Below, piece after piece: positions 1 through 9,681 of a stretch of DNA of 64,000 nt. The position numbers and the translations under genes are program-made. The notes beneath the pieces are model-generated. The model was not told where the DNA came from. It did not search any database and saw nothing but the letters and a program-made list of their open reading frames with translations. Source of the DNA: Bathynomus jamesi (Eukaryota > Arthropoda > Malacostraca > Isopoda > Cirolanidae). Location: positions 55,290 to 119,289 of the forward strand of contig JAJOZX010012244.1 of NCBI GenBank assembly GCA_023014485.1. The letters run 5' to 3'. How positions within the stretch are numbered: position 1 is the first letter of the stretch; every line of letters starts with the position of its first letter.

Positions 1-682
1 CCTTTCTAACCTCCATGAAGAGATGATCTCATACTGTGGGGTGGTCCTTGCATCCTCCTTCCTTGGGGTGATGGAGATTACTACCATCATCTCCAGACAA
101 GTTTAAAATGACAATAGAAGGAATGCGAGAAAAAAAATATGTACCCAAATAGCAAACAAAATACAAATAGTGCACAAAATTTTCTCATATAGCACATGCA
201 GCTGACATAGCTGGGAACCCTCAAAGTGGAACATTTTATGGCAAGAAGCTACCAGAACAGGTGGGCAGGAACAGATCCATCTCAGAGGACCACAAGGCTA
301 CAAAACACGCAAAACCAAAGGACAATGAACTTAAAATGCACAAGGGGCAATGAAAAAAAAGAACAAACATTGTCCTCACAAATATTCAAGGAATAAAACT
401 GAACAATTCTCTAAACAAAGTTTCGTACCTGAAAGGTTTTATGGATGAAACAAGGTGGACATCGCATGTCACACAGAAATACATCTTAAAGATTGCCAAA
501 GAAACTGTGATAACTGCGAACACTGTATCAATAAGAAAGAATTGGATCCAACTAACTAATCTTGAGTGGATAGAACAACAAGATGTAAAGGTGGCTGTGC
601 TATTTATATACATGAGAGGCATATGACAGAGACAGTAATAAGCAAATCCAACGGCTTTGTGGAAACCCTTGCAGTGAAAATA
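1..682. other. No recognisable gene
   Basis: Only short overlapping open frames occur on both strands around 386-626, and none resembles a known domain. I see no repeat structure that ties this stretch to the rest of the window. Confidence 0.5.
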
Positions 683-1330
683 GGGTCATTCCATGTCAGT
701 TCAACAGTGAAAAAAACCTGACCATCACCGGTGTTTTTGAAAATTTGCACACTTATAGATCTCTGTGAGAAAAACAGAATGACATTTGTTTCAACATTCT
801 AGGTCATATAGTTCCAGAGATATGGCCCTTCAAATTTTGTAAAAAAAGGTCACTTTCCAAGGTCATACCATATTTCAACATGAAATATATCGGTTCCTGT
901 TGCACTTGGAGAGAGACCATTTAAACACTATTTTAAAGCTTTTAGTTTTAAGCAGATCTACAACTTCGTTTCTATTCATATTTTACCTCAGTGGTAAAAA
1001 AAAAAAGTTGATCTTATTTTTTACCTTTGACCTTGTGTAGGTCATTTGATGTCACAACTGATTTTTTTCTCCTTTCACCCAATTTTGGGTACACATGTCT
1101 ACCTTAACCTAAAATAAAATTTTTAGTGTTGATTAAGTTAGTATAGATACTACAACCATTTCAGTGGACCATGCCCACCTCCATTTTGACCAAGTATCTT
1201 TTTCCACCAAACTTTGGAGCACCGTATCTTTGGAACTGTTTGAGCTAGAGCGTTGAGAAAAATACCATTAGATTTTTCTTACTGAGATATATAATGTCTG
1301 CTAATTTTCAAAAAAGTGGTAATTATCTAA
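683..1330 (+). repeat. Probable left terminal repeat of family A copy 1
   Basis: The stretch opens with GGGTCATTCCATGTCAGTTC, the same terminal module as the family A inverted repeat at 4108 (GGGTCATTC, then TGTCAG and TCAAC). It is followed by similarly arranged internal motifs, such as AGAGATATGG and many GGTCA words. The gene of copy 1 starts at 2904. Once the two later insertions are subtracted, the terminus-to-ATG distance (about 1.2 kb) matches that of copy 2 (about 1.1 kb). The inner boundary is approximate. Confidence 0.55.
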
Positions 1331-1532
1331 CCTAACCCAACCCAGTTATTTAGTCAAATAAGTATCCAGCCCTATTATAAAATTTAATTTTTTTTGTATA
1401 TTTCAGAGAATTATATAATATAGGTAATTTAAATTACATAATTAATTTATATGGACATTCAAAAGTGTGAAGAACTTCGAACCTGCTATCCTGTTTAAAG
1501 GTAAAGCTATGTACGTATATAAGTACCTTATA

Positions 1533-2153
1533 CAGTGGAACCTCGCTTAACGAGCATAATTCGTTCCCGAATTGTGCTCGTTATGCAAAATGCTCGTTAA
1601 GCAAGGCAATTTTTTCCATAGGAATCAATGTAAAATATGATAATGCGTTCCATGCTTAAAAAATACTTAAAATAATATTTATAATGATATTTAAAGGCGT
1701 TTTTTAAATTATTATTGCATGAAATGAAAAGATTATTAATAAAAATTAACCCAAAAGAGAATGTAAATAATTAGTAAACGGTGAAATTTATAAATAACTT
1801 ACGAAGAGAGAAGGTGCTCCTGACGCACGCAAAGGAAATGAAGAGACAGGGGAGGAGGAGAGGGTTATTGAGGGGAAGGAGGAGAATCGTCTTCGTTCAA
1901 TGCAATAACATTCTCGACGAGCTCACAGTCACTAGCTTTAAATTTTTTAGAGGCACTTTCACTTTTTTTGGATCCTTTTTCACGAGGAAACTGTCTAGAG
2001 ACATTTGTTTTTGTCTACGCTTTAAATTTTGACGAAATATTTTGCTCGTTAAGCAAAGTGTCGCTCGTTATGCAAGGTAATTTTCCCCCATTCTTTTGGC
2101 TCGTTATACGAATTTCTCATTATACGAGGCACTCGTTAAGCGAGGTTCCACTG
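1533..2153. mobile_element. Tigger/pogo-like MITE
   Basis: A 621 bp element bounded by inverted repeats that start CAGTGGAACCTCGCTTAACG and end with the complement, followed by CACTG. It is flanked by a TA duplication (1531-1532 and 2154-2155). Subterminal copies of the CTCGTTAAGC/CTCGTTATGC words recur inside both ends. No transposase frame is present, so it is non-autonomous. The CAGTGG(A/T)ACCTCG end and TA target are typical of the pogo/Tigger branch of Tc1/mariner. Confidence 0.85.
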
Positions 2154-2431
2154 TACTAGGCTATAGGTACTACCCTTAGAATAAGTTCAGTTTTAAGAGT
2201 TAGACGAGTTTTAATAGAATTACTTAACTTTGTGTATTTATTCATTGTGTACAACAGTATGTACCCATGTGAAAATAAGCTTATTTAAACCTTGGAGCAA
2301 GGATTTTTTTGGCATCTGTATTTATTCCAATCTGTAAAGCAAACTGCACATTTTTCTTGTTGTAGACCTCTGAAACAAGATCAGTAGGTCCCAAATTTTA
2401 TTTGTGCCATCTAAGCAAAAATAGCTTTTAA

Positions 2432-2843
2432 TAGGGTTGGATACGATGAATAATTATAATTGTATTTTTAATTAATTGATCCTAATTTCCATTAATTGTA
2501 ATTGATTAAAAAAAAATAAAAAAAATAATTGTAATTAATTTTTGAGCTATAACTGATGTAATTGATCAATTAATGTCAATTGTTAAAAATTATACCCCTA
2601 GATCTGGCAGTCATACATCATCCAATGAAAATAAACCTTTGATAGTTTATTTAGTTATACTTATAGATATATATTTAGATATATAGAATAGATAGTTATA
2701 TTTGTGTAATTGTAATTGATTCAGACAAAATTAATTGTAATTGATCTTGAAATTATGAAGTACAATACTAACTGTAATTAATTTGGAGAAAAATAAAAAA
2801 AAATTATAATTGTTTCCATTTTGTGTAATTGAACCCAACCCTG
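2432..2843. mobile_element. hAT-like MITE, AT-rich
   Basis: A 412 bp AT-rich insert with ends TAGGGTTGGAT and CCCAACCCTG, flanked by a perfect 8 bp duplication GCTTTTAA (2424-2431 and 2844-2851). The interior is a low-complexity mixture of AATTGTAATTGAT words without coding potential. The 8 bp duplication and CAGGG-type ends indicate the hAT superfamily. It lies just upstream of the family A copy 1 start and is therefore younger than that copy. Confidence 0.85.
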
Positions 2844-2903
2844 GCTTTTAAGCTACATGTTTTTTTTTCTTTTTGGATAAACATGGATTTCAGCAGTTTG
2901 AAT

Positions 2904-3848
2904 ATGGGCAGGTTCTGTTGTGACCCATTTAAAAAAACACAAAGGAAAAGTGAAAAAAGGCATTCGTGCATTGACTAAAAATTTGATTGATCAAAATCCT
3001 GAATTGAAACTAACAAATAATCATAAAGCATGTGCAACCTGTCAAAATATACTAGCAAATCATCCATCCCCAATGCCTGAATATGAACCACTTGAAAAAT
3101 CACCATCCACCTCATCAAGTGCCCCATCTGAGCTAGAAACTGTTGGAGATGTAGTTGAAATGCAGTATGAGCTTAGTAAATTCAATGCTTCATTGGCCAC
3201 ACTTGATGAGACCCCAATAAAACCATGTAAATTCTCTGACAGCATTGGTTACACAAAGAGAAAGTTGAGGAAAGTAGTAGTAGTTGTAAAAAGAAAGCTT
3301 GAACTTGCAACTAAACAACTAATTTCATGCAGTGACCCAGATGATACAGAACTGGAGATTCTTCAACAACTAAAAGAGAAATTTAATCAAGTGACAAGTC
3401 AAAGTGAAAAACTGACAATTCTTACTATCCTACCAAAAGATGGACACAAGTAAAGATCAGAGAAGAATTTAAGTGCTCAGATTACGTGGCTAGGCAAGCA
3501 GAGAGTTTGGTGAGGGAGAAGGTAGTGCTTTCAACTCCTAATCCATGTTTGGGGAAACACCTGAATAGTGAAACTGCTACCAAAGTAATTGACTTCTATC
3601 ATTTGCTAGATGTGAGTAGACAAATGCCAGGGTTGAAAGACTATATTTCTGTAAAAGGAGCTGATGGTAGGCGGGAAAGAAAACAAAAATCGCTAATCTT
3701 ATGCAACCTAAAAGAAGCATTTGAGCTTTTTAAAACAAACCATCCAACAATTAAAATAGGATTTTCAAAATTTGCAGAGCTTCATCCAAAAGAGTGTGTT
3801 GCCAGGTGCCAATGGAACACATTCTGCATCTGCACAAATCTTTGGTAG
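2904..3848 (+). pseudogene. Family A gene, copy 1 (degenerate)
   Basis: I propose the start at 2904 (Met-Gly-Arg-Phe-Cys-Cys-Asp-Pro) because copy 4 begins Met-Gly-Arg with Cys and Asp-Pro at the same spacing. An extra A in the A7 run near 2931-2937 shifts the frame into the long frame that follows. In order, the protein shows a lysine-rich KKHKGKVKK segment, a Cys-x2-Cys pair (CATC), an acidic Ser-rich linker ending in a DETPIKP motif, a coiled basic segment (KRKLELATKQ), and the helix-turn-helix-like and MPGLKDYISV block shared by all copies, then CNLKEAFELFKTN and GFSKFAELHPKECV. Two more shifts lie at about 3800-3830, after which homology is lost. Unlike copies 2-4, it shows no introns across the middle. 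Its function is unknown; it is probably a decayed transposase. Confidence 0.7.
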
Positions 3849-4107
3849 GATAAATAATTACCTTGAAAGGCGTATACAAATACTTTATTATATTATAAAT
3901 GTAACAATAATGGCTTACATAAAATATATTGTAAATACCTAATAACTGCCTTTTTTAAATAGCTATAAAGTTATGTTGATGCCTTTTTTTTCATGGTTTC
4001 ACCCAGCTAGACAAGAATCAGTTCTTATAACTCAATTGGTAAAAATAAAGGAATAGGTATTTTAATATACATATTAAAAGGCAAATTGTCTTAAAAATAG
4101 CAGACAT

Positions 4108-4470
4108 GGGTCATTCTCTGTCAGATCAACCAAAAAAAATTGAAATTAACACCCTCATCTCTCATATTTTGCTGAAATTTGGTTTATAGGGAGTTTGTGA
4201 GCCCTGAATCCATTTCTGAAATTATAAGGTCAATCTGACCAACGGTTCAAGAGATATGACCTCGGGCAATTTGAGGTCACTCGCGAGGTTACTAACATTT
4301 GGCGAGCCATAACTTGGGTAATAATTGTCATAATTATATAAAAGTATATATATTTAGAATCAGAAAATGACAAGGAATCCAAATATGCAAGTTTTAGAAC
4401 TCTAGGTTGAAAAATAAAAAGGTTACACTGTAACCAAAATTTGAGGTCACGATTTGACCTCTGGGGTATC
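4108..4470 (+). repeat. Left terminal inverted repeat of family A copy 2
   Basis: It matches the reverse complement of 6137-6490 with scattered differences. It contains several GAGGTCAC/GGTCAA words and an AT-rich core, and starts GGGTCATTCTCTGTCAGATC. Confidence 0.85.
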
Positions 4471-4499
4471 AAATGAGAATTTTTTTTTTTAAATGTAAA

Positions 4500-4870
4500 A
4501 AATGAAGGCATAGGCATTGGCTATTAGAATCAGCAAAAAAAAGTTTGTTTATGTTAGTATTTTTCATGTAACTAACATATAAGTGAACATATTCATAAGT
4601 TGTGCGTCAATTCTACCTATTTTTTCACACAAGCTCATAATTTGACCTATAGAAATTAAAATTACATTTTTTATAGATATAAAAAACAAAGTCAGAGTTC
4701 TTGACTAATAGAAACAATCATAAAAAGTTTGTTTATGTTGGTACTTTTCATGTAACTAACTTATAAGTGAACACCATATTATAAATTGCTTGTCATTTCA
4801 AGGAATTTTTATATCTTAGCTATCAATTTGACCTCAAGCTCCAAGAATTTAATAAAATTGTATTTCACTG
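4500..4870 (+). repeat. Degenerate two-unit tandem repeat, about 184 bp period
   Basis: The segment AGTTTGTTTATGTTAGTA, followed by TTTTTCATGTAACTAAC and TATAAGTGAAC, occurs at 4542 and again, diverged, at 4726. The preceding text (GACTAATAGAA and CTATTAGAATC with A-runs) also repeats. It sits just inside the left inverted repeat of family A copy 2. Confidence 0.7.
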
Positions 4871-5177
4871 CTAATCTACACTGGCAATAATAGTTATAAT
4901 AGTGAAAGGGGAAGACTAAGCTCACATGTAGCCTAAACAAACCTGTTGAAACATGTTGCTACTTGTCTAAGTGCAGAATCAACACAGATAGTTGCAAAAT
5001 TCCTTGTCTACAGGTTAGTACAGTTCCAGCCAGCACTGTGGGTGGCTGGTGGGTATGGTGTTTTAATGAGCCTCAGAGACTATCAAGGCCTAAAATATTA
5101 AGTGTGTATAGCTATATATTTTCTAAAAAAAATATATTACCTAATTGTAAATCCTATATCTTTACAGATCAAATACA

Positions 5178-6136
5178 ATGGTTCGGCACTTGAAATACTG
5201 CCAGGACCCTATTCAAAAACACAAGAAACGCATAACAATCAATCTTAGAAAAGTGACTGATGTACTTGTTGAAAAATGTGCTGGAAGAGTGAAAAAAGAC
5301 TCATTGTTGTGTGTGAACTGCTGGACACTGATAATGAAAAACCCCACTATACTTAGTACCACTGAAAACAACGAGTCTGAGCAGGATTCAAATGAATCAT
5401 CTACTATCAGTGGCTTGAGTAACATCTCTTCAATTCAAGATCTGGACAATGACAGTGATTGCTTGATAAAGGAAAATCCTTCAACTTCAGTTGAACCAGT
5501 TCTAGCATTTCTGGACCAAACACCAGTTAAAAAAAGTAAGTAATAAATTAATATAATAACTTATACTTTACTACAAGGTCTGTTTGATCTACTATATAGC
5601 CAATTATATAGCATTTAAGGTACTATAATTAATATTTAATTACTAATATTCAGGTGTGTGAAACCTTTTTTTCTGTTCTTTTCAGAAGGGCTGTCATTAA
5701 GCCAGAAAAAGCGCAAGGCTCGTGGTAAGCTATCATCTGCTCAGAAACACCTGAAGGAGAGGCTAGAACTCAGTTATGGTGTTCAAATTACCGAGGAGGT
5801 AAGTGATACTTCAAAACCTGAAACTAAATCTGAAAAACATCTAGACAAATTAATGAATGAATTGAAACAGTCATTCCTGGAGAGCAAATGTCACCATCAC
5901 AAACTACAAATATTGACACTCTCACCATACACAATTGAAAAAACAGCTAGTTTCTTTCAAACTACAACATACATGGTGAAAAGAAGCCGTTCACTTAAAT
6001 CAGAACATGAAATCCTTCCAAAGATTCCACTAATGAGCAAAGGAAAAGTGATATCTGAAGAACACAAAGATATAGTTAGAAGATTCTATGAGTCAGAAGA
6101 GGTTAGTCGTATGTGTCCTGGCCAAAAGGATTGCAT
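5178..6136 (+). pseudogene. Family A gene, copy 2 (3'-truncated)
   Basis: Exon 1 (5178-5535) encodes about 119 residues: a Gln-Lys-His-Lys-Lys basic start, a Cys-x2-Cys pair (CVNC), a Ser/Asp-rich acidic linker and the LDQTPVKK motif. It ends in phase 1 at GTAAGT. The next exon starts at 5686 after TTCTTTTCAG and encodes GLSLSQKKRKARGK, a KHLKERLELS coiled segment, then LTLSPYTIEKTASFFQTT (a likely helix-turn-helix), MSKGKVISEE and FYESEEVSRMCPGQKDC. A splice-acceptor-like TCTTTACAG precedes the ATG by a few bases, as in copy 4, so a 5' UTR exon is likely. The reading frame runs into the right terminal repeat at 6137, and the conserved C-terminal half is absent. The copy cannot be autonomous. 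Confidence 0.75.
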
Positions 6137-6490
6137 GATACCCCAGAGGTCAAATCGTGACCTCAAATTTTGGTTACAGTGTAACTTTTTTATTTTTCAA
6201 CCTAGAGTTCTAAAACTTGCATATTTGGATTCCTTGTCGTTTTCTAATTCTAAATATATATACTTTTATATAATTGTGACCATTATTACCCAAGTTATGG
6301 GTCGCCAAATGTTAGTGACCTCGCAAGTGACCTCAAATTTCCCGAGGTCATATCTCTTGAACCGTTGGTCGGATTGACCTTATAATTTCAGAAGTGGATT
6401 CAGGGCCCACAAACTCCCTATAAACCAAATTTCAGCAAAATCTGAGAGATGAGGGTGTTAGGCACTGGTTGATCTGACAGAGAATGACCC
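6137..6490 (-). repeat. Right terminal inverted repeat of family A copy 2
   Basis: Reverse complement of 4108-4470. The open frame across it (about 6136-6377) is only a run-on of the truncated gene, and the complementary repeat at 4230-4517 gives the matching frame on the other strand. Confidence 0.85.
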
Positions 6491-6599
6491 TTATTCCTTA
6501 ACCTTATATTTTAAAAAGTTCTCAAAAATTTTGAAACTTTTTTGCACACCATTAGATTCCACTTAAATCCCGTGACTTTATGCCATCATTCAAAACTAA

Positions 6600-7145
6600 A
6601 CAAGATTTTAATGTATCATTTACTAAATAAAACTGTCTAGTCTACCTACCTACTGTACCTACCTACCTTTTACTAAATAAAACTGTCTAGTCTACCTACC
6701 TACCTACTGTCTAGTCTACCTACCTACCTACCTACTGTACCTACCTACCGTCTAGTCTACCTACCTACCTACCTACTGTACCTACCTACCTACCTACTGT
6801 ACCTACCTACTGTACCTACCCATTTACTAAATAAAACTGTCTAGTCTACCTACCTACTGTACCTACCTACCTACCTACCTACCAACTGTACCTACCCATT
6901 TACTAAATAAAACTGTCTAGTCTACCTACCTACCTACTGTCTAGTCTACCTACCTACTGTACCTACCACCTACCTACTGTACCTACCACCTACCTACTGT
7001 ACCTACCTACCTACTGTACCTACCTACTGTGCACACCATTAGATTCCCCGTGAAAAGTTTTATCTGATTCACTACCTTAAACACTATTTGGTGCAGCCAT
7101 ATTCATTTCAATATTGAACAAACAAACAGACAAACAAACAAACTT
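6600..7145. repeat. CCTA-type minisatellite with higher-order units, plus (CAAA)n
   Basis: Runs of TACC/CCTA are broken by CTGTCTAG and CTGTACC spacers and by repeated TTTACTAAATAAAACTGTC segments (about 6670, 6820 and 6900). A short (CAAA)n tract follows at about 7120-7145. The block separates copies 2 and 3 of family A, where the left terminus of copy 3 would be expected. Confidence 0.9.
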
Positions 7146-9681
7146 CCTCTTTTATATATATAGAAGATATATATATTTTTGAGATTTACAATTGTGTATT
7201 TTTAGTAATGAAAAATGGTTAGATACCGTGATGATCCTTTACAAAAACATAAGAAAAAGATACACAAGGATATAAGAACCATCAGCCAATCACTTTATGA
7301 TCAATGTAAATGGAAACTACAAAGGAATACTGTACTATGTAGCAACTGTAGAAAATTATTGACCCAGAGACCAGAGTTGCTATCAACATCACAAAGTGAA
7401 GTGTCTGATCCCAATCAGTCTTCTGAGAATGTTATTTCAGAAAGCGATGAACATGATCCAAGTATATCAAGTAATGTCAAAGAAGAGGTTTCTCAAGTTC
7501 TAGAAAGTCTTGCTGTGACTCCAGTGAAGAAGCCTAAGTATTTAATGATAGGTACTTTTTTTATTTATATTATTTATTTATTTATATTATTTATTTATAA
7601 TGCATTTACTTTCAAGACAAGTTTTTCAGCAACTGCTGAAAAACTAATGAAATTAATATGTTGACACATTAAACTTATTAAACTTATGAAATTAATATGT
7701 TGACATATTATTATTGTCCATATATATCAAATGGAGTCAAATATTTATTAATTCAAAAACTTCAGATGGTTTGGGTTCCTCAAAAAAAGAAGCAAAAGCT
7801 ATTCAAACAAGAGAAAAAGCATGTTGTTCTTTAAAACGAAAGCTAGAAACAAGTTTAGAAATTGAGATCCCAAGCCCATCAAAAGCAACAAAGTTGGATC
7901 ATGAAAATCAAAGGTATGAATTTTAAAATGATACGCTATTATTAAGTAGGAATATACATAAACTAAAACTGAAGCATAAAAACAAAATGTAGGTATTCAC
8001 CTTTGATAGTAGAAACTAGAAGCACAACTCCCTAAAGATTGGAGATCAATGGGCCCATTAATCATTTGGAATTCATTTTGTCAAAATAATTTTTGGTTTA
8101 ATTTGACTACCTCAAAGAATGCTCATTTTGTTACACTTAAATCAATATTATAATCCAAAAAATTTAATATATACATGTAATGTTTTGTTTATAGCTATTA
8201 TACATTCATGAATTTGTTTCAGGTCAATGATTCATATCATGAATGAACTGGTTGAAGCTTTCCATTTTACTGACATTTATGAGGAAACTCAAAATATTGA
8301 CATTATCTCTATTTACCATATCAAAAACTATAAATCTATTTCAGACAACTGAATATTTAGTTAAGAAAAGCAGAAATATAAAACAAAGACTTGGAATTAT
8401 TCCTGAAATTGAATCCATGTCAAAAGGAAAAGTAATAACTAAAGGTACTAAAGATTCTGTCCAGAAATTTTTTGAATCGGATGAAATTAGTCATTTGTGC
8501 CCAGGTACAAAAGACTGCCTGAGTATCAGAAATGAAAGTGGGTATAAAGAATCTGTGCAGAAAAGACTGGTGTTAATGAATCTGAAAGAAGCTTTTAGTC
8601 TTTATAAAACTAATCCAGATAGTCCCCAAACTGGCTTCTCTAGTTTTGCCAGCCTTCGCCCCAGACAATGTGTTTTAGCTGGAGCTGCTGGTACCCACCA
8701 GAATGCCAAAATACAATTCTCAGCTTTGGGTGTCAAAGGGTTGGAATACACAACTCTTATGGAGAAAGCAGTGTGTGATGTCAACAACAGGAGTGCTTGT
8801 GATGGGATTGGGGGTACAGTGAAAAGATATGTAGTCAGAGTGAGTATGCAGAGAACATTCGCAAATCAAATATTAACACCAAAAGACAAACGTTTGAATT
8901 TTGTTCAAACAATATAAGTGACAGCATAAATTTTTTTAATAAATTCTGAAGAAATTGAAGCTATGGAAAAAATTTTAAGTGACAGATATGAAAAAAGTAT
9001 GCGGCTAACAGGAATACAAAAATTCCACAGATTTGTACCTATTAATGCAAATAACAAAAACATTTGAATTATCTTCTGATGAAGTTGGTGAGGTGAGGAT
9101 TATAAGCAAAGCTTTTCTGGGTGAAGATAATGTTGAAGTTAATCCAAAAATAGGAGAGTACATAGTTTGTACTTACAATGATCAGAAATGGTTGGGATTT
9201 GTACATTCCTATAATGAGGAATTTGATGACTTTGAGGTTAGCTTTTTGCACCCATCAGGATATAGTGTTTACTATTAGTTCCCACAAATTAGAGATACAT
9301 GCCACACAGTGGCAGTTCCTCATATGGGCAATATGGGCAGCCGCACAGGGCGGCATGAGCGCCTGCAAAAAAAATAAAAATAAAAATAAGAATAAATAAA
9401 TAAAGAAATAAATAAAAATAAAAAATAAAATAAAATAAATAATAAAAGATCAATAAATATATTTTTATTAATAAAAAACCATCTATTGCATTTTCCATAA
9501 ACCTTCCCATAAAAGACCTAAACAATGCAAAATGCTTCCAGATTAATATTATTGGGAATAAAGGCCCATACTTTAACATATGTAGTTATTTTTCTGGGTT
9601 TGGTTAAATAGTGAAATGTATATTATTTATTACAGAACGAATCTTCACACTAAGCCACTAAGGTCTGTCAAATAACCGCAA

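Larger units (their letters stand above)
4108..6490 (+). mobile_element. Family A transposon, copy 2, TIR-bounded and internally deleted
   Basis: A 2383 bp unit whose outer 350-360 bp are inverted copies of each other (4108-4470 and 6137-6490). Both ends terminate in GGGTCATTCTCTGTCAGATC. Between them lie a degenerate tandem block (4500-4870) and exons of the family A gene (5178-6136). The right inverted repeat is fused directly to the coding sequence after the conserved CPGQKDC motif, so the 3' half of the gene is missing. This ties the gene family to transposon termini. I see no clear target duplication (flanks CAGACAT and TTATTCC). Confidence 0.8.

Noticed and set aside
441..626. Small open frames near the left edge
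   Set aside because: They overlap on opposite strands, lack recognisable domains and have no supporting context.
4230..4517. Frame on the minus strand similar to the one at 6136-6377, suggesting a duplicated small protein
   Set aside because: Both are chance open frames in the terminal inverted repeat of family A. The similarity is that of the DNA repeat.
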